Assembly (NCBI GenBank): GCA_009363175.1
Contig: CP045205.1
Location: 1,364,001 to 1,428,000, forward strand
Source of the DNA: Citrobacter telavivensis
GTDB taxonomy: Bacteria > Pseudomonadota > Gammaproteobacteria > Enterobacterales > Enterobacteriaceae
Direction: 5' to 3'
DNA: 64,000 nucleotides
Each line of letters opens with the position of its first letter. Position 1 is the stretch's first letter. Position numbers and translations under genes: made by a program. Positions 17,375 to 27,069 of this stretch are shown here, piece by piece. The notes beneath the pieces are model-generated. The model saw only the letters and a program-made list of their open reading frames with translations, was not told the origin of the DNA and did not search any database.

Positions 17375-17536
17375 ATTTAATGAACAACTGTTAGTTGAAA
17401 AATACATTTCAATATTATGATTTATAACGATTATTTTAAATTCGATATTTATTTTGGCTAACAGGTGTTCACTGGAACCATTCTCAGTTACGCTAGAAGC
17501 GCAATCACGAACGTGTTCGTTTCACCGGAGTAAGTT

Positions 17537-18196
17537 ATGGTCCAGAAGCCATTAATCGCGCAGGGATATTCACTGGCAGAGGAAATCGCCAACAGCATCA
17601 GCCACGGAATTGGGCTGGTGTTTGGTATCGTCGGTCTGGTGCTGTTGCTGGTGCAGGCGGTGGATATGAACGCCAGCGCGACGGCGATTACCAGCTACAG
17701 CCTGTACGGCGGCAGTATGATTCTGTTGTTTCTGGCGTCGACCTTGTATCACGCTATCCCACATCAGCGGGCGAAGATCTGGCTGAAAAAATTCGACCAC
17801 TGTGCTATCTACCTGCTCATTGCCGGGACCTATACGCCGTTTCTGCTGGTGGGTCTGGATTCAACACTGGCACGTGGGCTGATGATTGTTATCTGGAGCC
17901 TGGCGCTGCTCGGTATTTTATTCAAACTGACGATAGCCCACCGGTTTAAGGTGCTGTCGCTGGTGACCTATCTGACGATGGGCTGGCTGTCGCTGATTGT
18001 GGTGTATCAACTGGCAATCAAACTGGCGGCGGGAGGCGTAACGCTACTGGCCGTCGGCGGCGTGGTCTATTCACTGGGAGTGATTTTCTACGTCAGTAAA
18101 CGCATTCCCTACAACCATGCCATCTGGCACGGGTTCGTGCTGGGTGGCAGCGTGTGCCACTTTCTGGCGATCTACTTGTACGTAGGACAGGCGTGA
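17537..18196 (+). CDS. trhA: Membrane protein TrhA (YqfA), hemolysin III family
   Basis: This 219-residue inner membrane protein belongs to the hemolysin III/PAQR-like family and has about seven hydrophobic segments. Conserved features are the early NSISHGIG, SxLYHAIP (STLYHAIPH) and the C-terminal HGFVLGGSVCHFLAI histidines, which in this superfamily bind a metal. In E. coli it has been linked to membrane energetics and lipid homeostasis. GGAGTAAGTT precedes the ATG. A BIME follows. Confidence 0.92.
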   Translation: MVQKPLIAQGYSLAEEIANSISHGIGLVFGIVGLVLLLVQAVDMNASATAITSYSLYGGSMILLFLASTLYHAIPHQRAKIWLKKFDHCAIYLLIAGTYTPFLLVGLDSTLARGLMIVIWSLALLGILFKLTIAHRFKVLSLVTYLTMGWLSLIVVYQLAIKLAAGGVTLLAVGGVVYSLGVIFYVSKRIPYNHAIWHGFVLGGSVCHFLAIYLYVGQA

Positions 18197-18213
18197 TGTG
18201 ATGGTTTGACGTT

Positions 18214-18277
18214 TTATCAGGCCTACAGGGCGAGAGGTATATCTTCGTAGGCCTGATAAGCGACGCGCCATCAGGCG
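18214..18277. repeat. BIME between trhA and ygfZ
   Basis: TTATCAGGCCTAC and GTAGGCCTGATAA are inverted across a short loop, followed by CGACGCGCCATCAGGCG. This is the TATCAGGCC variant of the REP family. Confidence 0.85.
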
Positions 18278-18285
18278 TTATTTTG

Positions 18286-19266
18286 TTACTCTTCCAGCGA
18301 ATAGGGCAGCGGTTTGATGTGCAACGTGTTGGCATCGTCGCGTACACGAAATACGCTGTCGGTTTCCATATCGTTGTTCATCACCACCTGTACCAGTAGC
18401 TGACCGTCATCCAACTGCACTGCCGCGAGGACGGTGCCAGTACGACGCCAGTTCTCACCCATTTGCATCTCAAGATCGTCACCCGCTTCTGGTACCCGGC
18501 TGGCCTTACCCGCCAGAGACCACAATGCACGTTTGTTCGCCCCGCGGAATTTCGCTCGCGCCACCATCTCTTGCCCGGTATAGCAGCCTTTCTTAAAGCT
18601 GATCCCCCCCAGCGCCTGAAGATTGGTCGCCTGCGGAATGAACTGCGCACTGTTGGCAGAATCGATCACCGGAAGTCCAGCCTCAATATCCAGAGCCAGC
18701 CACTGCTGGCTGTTATTCAGTTCGGCTTCGCCACGCAGCTTTTCCGTCACGGCTTCCGCTGTTGTCACATCAGTAACCAACAGGAAGCGTTCCACCGGAT
18801 GTTCAAACCACAGCAGGGTGGTTGCTCCTTCACGCGTGACGGGCTTTTCGCTGTCAGGCAGTTCGCTAAACAGATTTGCCAGTGCGGCACGCGCCTGGAA
18901 ACCCGCTACGCCCAGCAGCACGCGCTCATCGTTCGGGGCAATCGCCACTTTCGAAAACACGGCGTATTTTTTCAGTTCGGTCACCTGCGCGTCACGCAGG
19001 CTACGACGCTCAATCCAGGCAAAGCCATCGCCGTCGCGGAACAGTCGCAGGTTGCTCCACATTTTTCCTTTAGCGTCGCAATGGGCGGCCAGTACGTGTT
19101 GGTGTTCAGTCAGTAGACTCACGTCAGCAGTCACCTGACCCTGGATATACTTCTCGCTGTCAGCCCCGGTAATCGTGGCCAGCGCCCAGTCATCTAACGT
19201 CATTAACGTCACGGGCAAACGTGCTGAAGCTGACGGCTGACGAGGTGGAAATGGAGTAAATGCCAT
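18286..19266 (-). CDS. ygfZ: Folate-binding Fe-S repair protein YgfZ
   Basis: YgfZ helps make or repair certain Fe-S enzymes such as MiaB in a folate-dependent way. The 326-residue protein has the GcvT-like folate-binding fold and the family signature K226-G-C228-Y in SFKKGCYTGQEMVARAKFRG, whose cysteine is needed for function in E. coli. It is divergent from sdhE, with about 256 bases between them serving as promoters. Confidence 0.96.
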   Translation of the reverse strand: MAFTPFPPRQPSASARLPVTLMTLDDWALATITGADSEKYIQGQVTADVSLLTEHQHVLAAHCDAKGKMWSNLRLFRDGDGFAWIERRSLRDAQVTELKKYAVFSKVAIAPNDERVLLGVAGFQARAALANLFSELPDSEKPVTREGATTLLWFEHPVERFLLVTDVTTAEAVTEKLRGEAELNNSQQWLALDIEAGLPVIDSANSAQFIPQATNLQALGGISFKKGCYTGQEMVARAKFRGANKRALWSLAGKASRVPEAGDDLEMQMGENWRRTGTVLAAVQLDDGQLLVQVVMNNDMETDSVFRVRDDANTLHIKPLPYSLEE

Positions 19267-19522
19267 AAAAATGTCCTGATTTGCTTAACGCAGTGATAAT
19301 GACTAATGGTAAAAGAGCTATTGCCCAATGCAAGCGCTTTGATAGTCCCATTTGTGCCTTATCGTATAGATTGCGAGACGGCATCCAGAAAACATGAACC
19401 CATTGAGTTATTGGGGATTTAATTAGCGATCGCGCTTGTGATTACGGATATTCCCGCAAAACAGGATGAAAAACACGTTACAATAGTCGGGTAGTTCATT
19501 TGAGTGAGACAGGAAGAAAAAA

Positions 19523-19789
19523 ATGGATATTAACAATAAAGCACGTATTCACTGGGCATGCCGACGCGGTATGCGTGAACTCGATATTTCCATCATGCCG
19601 TTTTTCGAACATGAATACGACACGTTGAGCGACGATGAAAAACGTATTTTTATTCGTCTGCTGGAGTGTGATGACCCGGATTTATTCAACTGGTTGATGA
19701 ATCACGGTAAACCGGCAGATGCTGAACTGGCGCAGATGGTACGACTCATTCAGACACGGAATCGGGATCGTGGTCCTGTGGCAATCTGA
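19523..19789 (+). CDS. sdhE: FAD assembly factor SdhE
   Basis: SdhE promotes covalent flavinylation of succinate dehydrogenase SdhA and of fumarate reductase FrdA. The 88-residue protein has the conserved RGxxE motif as R15-G16-M-R-E19 (ACRRGMRELD). GGAAGAAAAAA precedes the ATG. Its end overlaps the cptA start by 20 bases, matching E. coli sdhE-cptA. Confidence 0.96.
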   Translation: MDINNKARIHWACRRGMRELDISIMPFFEHEYDTLSDDEKRIFIRLLECDDPDLFNWLMNHGKPADAELAQMVRLIQTRNRDRGPVAI

Positions 19790-20177
19790 TCTCCGCGTCT
19801 CATGGCGCGCACAGTGGTTATCGCTACTTCTGCATGGGCTGGTCGCTGCGGCTATTCTATTAATGCCATGGCCGCTGAGCTACACGCCGTTGTGGTTGAT
19901 ACTGCTTTCGCTGGTTGTGTTTGACTGCGTCCGTAGCCAGCGTCGAATTAACGCCCGTCAGGGGGAGGTCAAACTTCTGATGGATGGACGGCTCCGCTGG
20001 CAGGGGCAGGACTGGCTTATCGTCAGTGCGCCGTGGATGATTAAAACCGGCATGATGTTGCGCTTGCGGTCAGAAACCGGTAAACGCCAGCATTTGTGGC
20101 TCGCGGCAGACAGTATGGATAAAGCTGAATGGCGAGATTTACGCCGCCTGATGATGCAAAATTCGACGCTGGGATAG
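19770..20177 (+). CDS. cptA: CptA (YgfX), inner membrane protein paired with SdhE
   Basis: The GTG at 19770 gives 135 residues beginning MVLWQSDLRVSWRAQW, as in E. coli. Two hydrophobic segments lie at about 16-52 (LSLLLHGLVAAAILLMPW, PLWLILLSLVVF), followed by a cytoplasmic tail. In E. coli the protein has been described as a toxin acting on FtsZ and MreB with SdhE as its antitoxin, but the toxin role is disputed. The 20-base overlap with sdhE indicates coupled translation. Confidence 0.92.
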   Translation: MVLWQSDLRVSWRAQWLSLLLHGLVAAAILLMPWPLSYTPLWLILLSLVVFDCVRSQRRINARQGEVKLLMDGRLRWQGQDWLIVSAPWMIKTGMMLRLRSETGKRQHLWLAADSMDKAEWRDLRRLMMQNSTLG

Positions 20178-20276
20178 GCGTAATGGGTGGAATGCGCTGG
20201 CAGGGCTGACGGTTTTTACTGCCAGCCCTACGGGTCAGGGGTTTTGTCTCAGATAATCGGTATCAGGAAATCGGTA

Positions 20277-20798
20277 TCAGGAATAGTGCTCGGCCATTTC
20301 ACCAAGAATTTGCTCGCACCATGCCTGAATACGCTCATCGCTGAGATCGTATTGATTGGTTTCATCCAGGGCGAGACCGACGAACAGCTGACCCTCGGCA
20401 ATGACCGGTTTAGGGCTGGTGAACTCGTAGCCTTCGGTAGGCCAGTAACCGACGAATTTGACCCCTTTGGTCGACAGTTTGTCATGCAGCATGCCCAGCG
20501 CGTCAAGGAACCACTCGCCGTAGCCTAACTGGTCGCCCATACCGTAAAGTGCGACAATTTTGCCTTCGAGGTTGAGCTCGTCCAGTTGATCCCAGACGGC
20601 CTCCCAGTCTTCCTGAATTTCACCGAAATCCCAGGTGGGAATGCCTAAGATCAGCACATCGTACTGCTCCATCAGGGCCGGGGCATCATCTTTCAGATTA
20701 TGCAGTGTTACCAGTTCCGGGCCGATGATGTCGCGAATTTTCTCTGCCGCCATCTCGGTGTAGCAGGTGCTGGAACCGTAAAAAAGACCAATATTCAT
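20277..20798 (-). CDS. fldB: Flavodoxin 2
   Basis: FldB is a long-chain flavodoxin, an FMN electron carrier; in E. coli its expression depends on SoxRS. The 173-residue protein has the FMN phosphate loop GSSTCYTE at residues 9-16 and the flavin-stacking segments ILGIPTWDFGE and ALYGMGDQLGYGEWFLDA. It faces cptA and is divergent from xerD. Confidence 0.96.
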   Translation of the reverse strand: MNIGLFYGSSTCYTEMAAEKIRDIIGPELVTLHNLKDDAPALMEQYDVLILGIPTWDFGEIQEDWEAVWDQLDELNLEGKIVALYGMGDQLGYGEWFLDALGMLHDKLSTKGVKFVGYWPTEGYEFTSPKPVIAEGQLFVGLALDETNQYDLSDERIQAWCEQILGEMAEHYS

Positions 20799-20898
20799 CG
20801 CGTAAACGTCTCAATACTTGCTATGACTTTGCGCGTAGTGTACCAGAAACCCGTATCATTGAGTCATAATGGCGGGTTGCAGAATCAAAGAGGCTGAT

Positions 20899-21795
20899 GT
20901 GGAACAGGATCTTGCGCGCATCGAACAATTCCTTGATGCGCTCTGGCTGGAGAAAAATCTGGCGGAAAATACGCTGAGCGCCTATCGCCGCGATTTGACC
21001 ATGTTGGTGGAGTGGCTCGCACACCGTCAGGTGTCGCTGGATACCGCGCAAAGCGACGATCTGCAGGCATTACTGGCCGAGCGGATGGACGGCGGGTATA
21101 AAGCGACCAGTACCGCACGACTGCTGAGCGCGGTGCGGCGGCTTTTCCAGCATCTTTATCGCGAGAAGATCCGTTCAGACGATCCAACAGCGACGCTGGC
21201 GTCGCCTAAATTGCCACAGCGCTTACCGAAAGATCTCAGTGAAGCGCAAGTTGAGCGATTATTACAGGCGCCAGTGGTTGACCAACCGCTGGAGTTACGC
21301 GATAAAGCCATGCTTGAGATCCTGTATGCCACGGGACTGCGTGTGTCTGAACTCGTCGGGCTGACGATGAGTGACATCAGTCTGCGCCAGGGTGTGGTTC
21401 GGGTGATCGGTAAAGGCAATAAAGAGCGACTCGTTCCATTGGGCGAAGAGGCGGTGTACTGGGTGGAGACGTACCTGGAGCATGGGCGTCCGTGGCTGCT
21501 GAACGGCGTGTCGATTGACGTGCTGTTTCCCAGTCAACGCGCCCAGCAGATGACGCGCCAGACCTTCTGGCACCGCATTAAGCACTATGCCGTATTAGCG
21601 GGAATCGACAGTGAAAAGCTGTCACCGCACGTTTTACGCCACGCATTTGCCACGCATTTGCTCAATCATGGCGCCGATTTACGCGTGGTGCAGATGTTGC
21701 TGGGTCACAGCGATCTCTCCACCACGCAGATTTATACTCATGTTGCGACAGCGCGCTTGCGTCAACTTCATCAACAGCATCACCCAAGAGCGTGA
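20899..21795 (+). CDS. xerD: Tyrosine recombinase XerD
   Basis: XerD works with XerC at dif to resolve chromosome dimers under FtsK control. The GTG at 20899 (MEQDLARIEQFLD) gives 298 residues, the E. coli length. Catalytic residues are in place: Arg in ATGLRVSELVGL (R148), His and Arg in SPHVLRHAFATHLL (H244, R247), His in LLGHSDLS (H270) and the nucleophile Tyr in TTQIYTHV (Y279). It heads xerD-dsbC-recJ-prfB-lysS. Confidence 0.97.
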   Translation: MEQDLARIEQFLDALWLEKNLAENTLSAYRRDLTMLVEWLAHRQVSLDTAQSDDLQALLAERMDGGYKATSTARLLSAVRRLFQHLYREKIRSDDPTATLASPKLPQRLPKDLSEAQVERLLQAPVVDQPLELRDKAMLEILYATGLRVSELVGLTMSDISLRQGVVRVIGKGNKERLVPLGEEAVYWVETYLEHGRPWLLNGVSIDVLFPSQRAQQMTRQTFWHRIKHYAVLAGIDSEKLSPHVLRHAFATHLLNHGADLRVVQMLLGHSDLSTTQIYTHVATARLRQLHQQHHPRA

Positions 21796-21818
21796 ATGCT
21801 GAGCGAACAGGAAAGGTT

Positions 21819-22532
21819 ATGAAAAAAGGTTTAATGCTGTTTACCCTGCTGGCCACCGCGTTTTCCGGCCTGGCACACGCCGACGACGCCGCGATCCGCC
21901 AGTCTCTGACGAAACTGGGCGTGCAGAGCACGGATATTCAACCCGCCCCAATTGCCGGGATGAAAACGGTGCTGACCAACAGCGGCGTGCTGTACGTGAC
22001 GGAAGACGGTAAACATATCATTCAGGGGCCAATGTACGACGTCAGCGGTGCGACGCCGGTCAACGTGACCAATCAGCTGCTGATGAAGCACCTGAACGCG
22101 CTGGAAAATGAAATGATCGTCTATAAAGCGCCACAGGAAAAACACGTTATCACCGTCTTTACCGATATCACCTGTGGCTACTGCCACAAGCTGCATGAAG
22201 AGATGAAGGACTACAATGCGCTGGGCATTACCGTCCGCTACCTCGCCTTCCCGCGCCAGGGACTGGAAAGCCAGGCCGAACAGGATATGAAGTCCATCTG
22301 GTGTGCAAAAGACAAAGCCAAAGCGTTTGATGACGCGATGGCTGGCAAAGGTGTGAAAGCGGCAACCTGTGATGTGAACATCGCGGATCACTACGCGCTG
22401 GGCGTGCAGTTTGGCGTAAGTGGCACGCCAGCCATTGTGCTGAGCAACGGCTATGTCGTACCAGGTTATCAGGGGCCGAAAGAGATGAAAGCGTTTCTTG
22501 ACGAGCACCAAAAACAGACCAGTGGTAAGTAA
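21819..22532 (+). CDS. dsbC: Periplasmic disulfide isomerase DsbC
   Basis: DsbC reshuffles wrong disulfides in the periplasm and is kept reduced by DsbD. The 237-residue precursor has a signal peptide (MKKGLMLFTLLATAFSGLAHA, cleavage before DDAAIRQ), an N-terminal dimerisation domain and a thioredoxin domain with active site CGYC in FTDITCGYCHKLHE. A second disulfide pair (WCAKDK, ATCDVN) is present. The ATG follows ACAGGAAAGGTT. Only five bases separate it from recJ. Confidence 0.97.
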   Translation: MKKGLMLFTLLATAFSGLAHADDAAIRQSLTKLGVQSTDIQPAPIAGMKTVLTNSGVLYVTEDGKHIIQGPMYDVSGATPVNVTNQLLMKHLNALENEMIVYKAPQEKHVITVFTDITCGYCHKLHEEMKDYNALGITVRYLAFPRQGLESQAEQDMKSIWCAKDKAKAFDDAMAGKGVKAATCDVNIADHYALGVQFGVSGTPAIVLSNGYVVPGYQGPKEMKAFLDEHQKQTSGK

Positions 22533-22537
22533 TTCGC

Positions 22538-24271
22538 GTGAAACAACAGATACAACTTCGTCGGCGGGAAGTCGATGAATCGGCAGAACTGCCTGCCGAT
22601 CTCTCGCCGCTGTTACGCCGCTTGTACGCCAGTCGTGGTGTACGCAGTGCCCGGGATCTCGAGCGCAGCGTAAAAGGCATGCTGCCCTGGCAGCAACTGA
22701 GCGGCGTCGAAAAAGCGGTCGAAATCCTCTATAACGCCTTTCGCGAGGGGACGCGCATCATCGTGGTCGGCGACTTCGATGCGGACGGCGCAACCAGTAC
22801 CGCCCTGAGCGTGCTGGGGATGCGCTCGCTGGGCTGCGATAACATCAGCTACCTGGTGCCAAACCGTTTTGAGGATGGTTACGGTTTAAGTCCGGAAGTG
22901 GTCGATCAGGCCCATGCGCGCGGCGCGCAGCTGATTGTCACCGTCGATAACGGTATCTCTTCCCATGCCGGTGTGGATCACGCCAGGGCGCTGGGGATCC
23001 CGGTGGTGGTTACCGATCACCACCTGCCGGGCGAGACGTTGCCAGCAGCCGAAGCCATCATCAACCCAAATCTGACTGACTGTGATTTCCCGTCGAAATC
23101 GCTGGCCGGCGTGGGCGTGGCGTTTTATCTGATGCTTGCCCTGCGCACTTTCCTGCGCGATAAGGGCTGGTTTGACGAACGTGGCATTGCGCCGCCTAAC
23201 CTGGCGGATCTGCTCGATCTGGTCGCGCTGGGCACCGTGGCGGACGTGGTGCCGCTGGATGCCAACAACCGGATCCTCACCTGGCAGGGCTTAAGCCGCA
23301 TTCGCGCCGGAAAATGCCGTCCGGGGATCAAAGCGCTGCTGGAAGTGTCCAACCGCGATGCGCAAAAGCTTGCCGCCAGTGATTTAGGTTTCGCCCTCGG
23401 TCCGCGTCTGAACGCCGCGGGTCGGCTGGATGATATGTCCGTCGGTGTGGCGCTATTGCTGTGCGATAACATCGGCGAAGCGCGAGTACTGGCCAATGAG
23501 CTGGATGCGCTGAACCAGACGCGTAAAGAGATTGAGCAGGGGATGCAGGCGGAAGCGCTGACCCTGTGCGAGAAGCTGGAGCGCAGCCGCGAGACGCTGC
23601 CTGGCGGTCTGGCGATGTATCATCCTGAGTGGCATCAGGGAGTGGTTGGGATCCTCGCCTCGCGCATTAAAGAGCGTTTTCATCGCCCGGTGATCGCTTT
23701 TGCACCGGCAGGTGACGGCACGCTGAAAGGCTCCGGGCGATCCATTCAGGGTCTGCACATGCGTGATGCGCTGGAGCGGCTGGATTCGCTGCATCCGGGG
23801 TTGATGATTAAATTCGGCGGCCATGCGATGGCGGCGGGACTGTCGCTGGAAGAGGCGAAATTCGATCTGTTCCAGCAGCGTTTTGGCGAGCTGGTCACCG
23901 AATGGCTGGATCCGTCGCTGTTACAGGGGGAAGTGGTCTCTGATGGCCCGCTGAGCGCGGCGGAGATGACGATGGAGGTCGCGCAGTTGCTACGCGACGC
24001 CGGTCCGTGGGGGCAGATGTTTCCGGAACCGCTGTTTGACGGGCGTTTCCGCCTGCTTCAGCAGCGTCTGGTTGGCGAGCGGCATTTGAAAGTGATGGTC
24101 GAACCCGTTGGCGGAGGACCGCTGCTGGACGGCATCGCCTTTAACGTCGATACCGCCTGCTGGCCGGATAACGGCGTGCGCGAAGTTGAACTGGCCTACA
24201 AACTGGATATTAACGAATTTCGCGGCAACCGTAGTTTGCAGTTAATCATCGATAATATCTGGCCCGTGTAA
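22538..24271 (+). CDS. recJ: Single-strand 5'-3' exonuclease RecJ
   Basis: RecJ degrades single-stranded DNA 5' to 3' in RecFOR recombination, mismatch repair and base excision repair. The 577-residue protein equals the E. coli length and starts at GTG. DHH-family motifs are seen: VVGDFDADGATSTAL, VTVDNGISS, VTDHHLPGE and a C-terminal DHHA1 segment GRSIQGLHMRDALERL with KFGGHAMAAGLS. It is packed between dsbC and prfB. Confidence 0.97.
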   Translation: MKQQIQLRRREVDESAELPADLSPLLRRLYASRGVRSARDLERSVKGMLPWQQLSGVEKAVEILYNAFREGTRIIVVGDFDADGATSTALSVLGMRSLGCDNISYLVPNRFEDGYGLSPEVVDQAHARGAQLIVTVDNGISSHAGVDHARALGIPVVVTDHHLPGETLPAAEAIINPNLTDCDFPSKSLAGVGVAFYLMLALRTFLRDKGWFDERGIAPPNLADLLDLVALGTVADVVPLDANNRILTWQGLSRIRAGKCRPGIKALLEVSNRDAQKLAASDLGFALGPRLNAAGRLDDMSVGVALLLCDNIGEARVLANELDALNQTRKEIEQGMQAEALTLCEKLERSRETLPGGLAMYHPEWHQGVVGILASRIKERFHRPVIAFAPAGDGTLKGSGRSIQGLHMRDALERLDSLHPGLMIKFGGHAMAAGLSLEEAKFDLFQQRFGELVTEWLDPSLLQGEVVSDGPLSAAEMTMEVAQLLRDAGPWGQMFPEPLFDGRFRLLQQRLVGERHLKVMVEPVGGGPLLDGIAFNVDTACWPDNGVREVELAYKLDINEFRGNRSLQLIIDNIWPV

Positions 24272-24376
24272 TCTGACCACTTTACCGTCACTATTCTCTA
24301 TAAAAAAGAGCGTGGATTGGTTACAATCCCGCTCTTATCACCGCATTTTGACAAGTCCAATAAAAGAAATCAGACC

Positions 24377-25475
24377 ATGTTTGAAATTAATCCGGTAAAA
24401 AACCGCATTCAGGACCTCACGGAGCGCTCTGACGTTCTTAGGGGGTATCTTTGACTATGATGCCAAGAAAGAGCGTCTGGAAGAAGTAAACGCCGAGCTG
24501 GAACAGCCGGACGTCTGGAACGAACCCGAACGCGCGCAGGCGCTGGGCAAAGAACGTTCCTCGCTTGAAGCGATTGTCGACACCCTCGACCAAATGTCTC
24601 AGGGGCTGGAAGATGTTTCCGGCCTGCTGGATCTGGCTGTAGAAGCCGACGACGAAGAAACCTTTAACGAAGCCGTTGCGGAACTTGAAACGCTTGACGA
24701 AAAACTGGCGCAGCTGGAGTTTCGTCGTATGTTCTCCGGTGAATATGACAGCGCCGATTGCTACCTCGACATCCAGGCCGGTTCCGGTGGGACTGAAGCG
24801 CAGGACTGGGCAAGTATGCTGGAGCGTATGTATCTGCGCTGGGCAGAAGCGCGCGGCTTCAAGACCGAAATTATTGAAGAGTCAGAAGGGGAAGTGGCCG
24901 GGATCAAATCCGTGACCATTAAGATTTCTGGCGAATATGCCTACGGCTGGCTGCGTACGGAAACTGGCGTTCACCGTCTGGTACGTAAGAGCCCGTTTGA
25001 CTCCGGCGGTCGTCGTCATACCTCGTTTAGCTCCGCGTTCGTTTACCCGGAAGTGGATGACGATATTGATATCGAAATCAACCCGGCAGACCTGCGTATC
25101 GACGTGTATCGCGCATCCGGCGCGGGCGGTCAGCACGTTAACCGTACCGAATCTGCGGTGCGTATTACTCACATCCCGACCGGGATTGTGACGCAGTGCC
25201 AGAACGACCGTTCCCAGCACAAGAACAAAGACCAGGCCATGAAGCAGATGAAAGCAAAGCTTTATGAACTGGAAATGCAGAAGAAGAACGCCGAGAAGCA
25301 GGCGATGGAAGATACTAAATCCGACATCGGCTGGGGAAGCCAGATTCGTTCTTACGTCCTTGATGACTCCCGCATTAAAGACTTGCGTACCGGGGTTGAA
25401 ACCCGTAACACGCAAGCCGTGCTGGACGGCAGCCTGGATCAATTTATCGAAGCAAGTTTGAAAGCAGGGTTATGA
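24377..25475 (+). CDS. prfB: Peptide chain release factor 2 with programmed +1 frameshift
   Basis: RF2 terminates translation at UGA and UAA. The first 25 codons (24377-24451) end at CTT followed by in-frame TGA (24452-24454); the ribosome slips +1 at CTTTGAC and continues in the frame beginning GAC at 24453, giving 365 residues. The stimulatory Shine-Dalgarno-like AGGGGG lies at 24440-24445. The stop-recognition motif SPF (KSPFDSGGRR) and the GGQ loop (SGAGGQHVNRTES) are present. The residue before SGAGGQ is Ala, as in most bacteria, where E. coli K-12 has Thr246. This is not a pseudogene. Confidence 0.98.
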
Positions 25476-25484
25476 GGAACCAAC

Positions 25485-27002
25485 ATGTCTGAACAACACG
25501 CACAGGGCGCTGACGCGGTAGCCGATCTTAACAACGAACTGAAAACGCGCCGTGAGAAGCTGGCAGGACTGCGCGAGCAGGGTATCGCCTTCCCGAACGA
25601 TTTCCGTCGCGATCACACCTCAGACCAACTGCACGCTGACTTCGATGCGAAAGAGAACGAAGAGCTGGAAGCGCTGAACATCGAGGTGTCCGTTGCAGGC
25701 CGCATGATGACCCGTCGTATCATGGGTAAAGCGTCCTTTGTTACGTTGCAGGACGTGGGGGGGCGTATTCAACTGTACGTTGCCCGTGACGATCTGCCGG
25801 AAGGCACTTACAACGAGCAGTTTAAGAAATGGGACCTCGGCGACATCCTTGGTGCGAAGGGGAAACTGTTCAAGACCAAAACGGGCGAACTGTCTATCCA
25901 CTGCACCGAATTGCGTCTGCTGACTAAAGCGCTGCGTCCGCTGCCGGATAAATTCCACGGTTTGCAGGATCAGGAAGCCCGTTATCGTCAGCGCTATCTG
26001 GATCTCATCTCTAACGATGAATCCCGTAACACCTTTAAGGTGCGTTCCCAGATCCTGGCGGGCATCCGTCAGTTCATGGTCGGTCGCGGCTTTATGGAAG
26101 TTGAGACCCCGATGATGCAGGTGATCCCAGGCGGCGCCTCTGCGCGTCCGTTTATCACCCATCACAATGCGCTGGATCTGGATATGTACCTGCGTATTGC
26201 ACCGGAACTGTACCTGAAGCGTCTGGTGGTGGGTGGTTTCGAGCGCGTGTTCGAAATCAACCGTAACTTCCGTAACGAAGGGATCTCCGTACGTCATAAC
26301 CCAGAGTTCACCATGATGGAACTCTACATGGCGTATGCGGACTACAAAGATCTGATCGAACTGACCGAGTCTCTGTTCCGTACCCTGGCGCAGGATGTGT
26401 TAGGTAAAACGGAAGTCCCTTACGGTGATGAAGTGTTCGACTTCGGCAAGCCGTTCGAAAAACTGACCATGCGCGAAGCTATCAAGAAATACCGTCCGGA
26501 AACGGAAATGGCTGAACTGGATAACTTCGACTCCGCCAAAGCGATCGCCGAATCTCTCGGTATCAAGGTAGAGAAGAGCTGGGGTCTGGGCCGTATCGTG
26601 ACTGAAATCTTCGAAGAAGTGGCCGAAGCGCATCTGATTCAGCCGACCTTCATTACCGAATACCCGGCAGAAGTGTCTCCGCTGGCGCGTCGTAATGACG
26701 AGAATCCGGAGATCACCGATCGCTTTGAGTTCTTCATCGGCGGCCGTGAGATCGGTAACGGCTTTAGCGAGCTGAACGATGCGGAAGATCAGGCGCAGCG
26801 CTTCCAGGATCAGGTTGACGCGAAAGCGGCGGGCGACGACGAAGCGATGTTCTACGACGAAGACTATGTGACTGCGCTGGAGCATGGTCTGCCGCCGACG
26901 GCGGGTCTGGGTATTGGGATTGACCGTATGGTGATGCTGTTCACCAACAGCCACACTATTCGTGACGTGATCCTGTTCCCGGCGATGCGTCCGGTAAAAT
27001 AA
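25485..27002 (+). CDS. lysS: Lysyl-tRNA synthetase, class II
   Basis: LysS charges tRNA-Lys. The 505-residue protein has an N-terminal OB-fold anticodon-binding domain (about 60-150) and a class II catalytic core with motif 1 in GRGFMEVETPMMQ, motif 2 in FRNEGISVRHNPEFTMME and motif 3 in GLGIGIDRMVML. A GAGGAACCAAC precedes the ATG. It follows prfB by nine bases, as in E. coli. Confidence 0.98.
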   Translation: MSEQHAQGADAVADLNNELKTRREKLAGLREQGIAFPNDFRRDHTSDQLHADFDAKENEELEALNIEVSVAGRMMTRRIMGKASFVTLQDVGGRIQLYVARDDLPEGTYNEQFKKWDLGDILGAKGKLFKTKTGELSIHCTELRLLTKALRPLPDKFHGLQDQEARYRQRYLDLISNDESRNTFKVRSQILAGIRQFMVGRGFMEVETPMMQVIPGGASARPFITHHNALDLDMYLRIAPELYLKRLVVGGFERVFEINRNFRNEGISVRHNPEFTMMELYMAYADYKDLIELTESLFRTLAQDVLGKTEVPYGDEVFDFGKPFEKLTMREAIKKYRPETEMAELDNFDSAKAIAESLGIKVEKSWGLGRIVTEIFEEVAEAHLIQPTFITEYPAEVSPLARRNDENPEITDRFEFFIGGREIGNGFSELNDAEDQAQRFQDQVDAKAAGDDEAMFYDEDYVTALEHGLPPTAGLGIGIDRMVMLFTNSHTIRDVILFPAMRPVK

Positions 27003-27038
27003 GCGGTGAAATGTTGGATAGCGTTACGCTTGCCGTAG

Positions 27039-27064
27039 GCCGGATAAGCGTAGCGCCATCCGGC
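27039..27064. repeat. Single REP unit between lysS and idi
   Basis: GCCGGATAAGCG...GCCATCCGGC is one REP unit in the gap between convergent genes; it likely serves as the transcript 3' end stabiliser for lysS. Confidence 0.85.
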
Positions 27065-27069
27065 GTCAA

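Noticed and set aside
24452..24454. In-frame TGA in prfB as a nonsense mutation
   Set aside because: It is the known programmed frameshift stop, with the Shine-Dalgarno-like stimulator and CTTTGAC intact.
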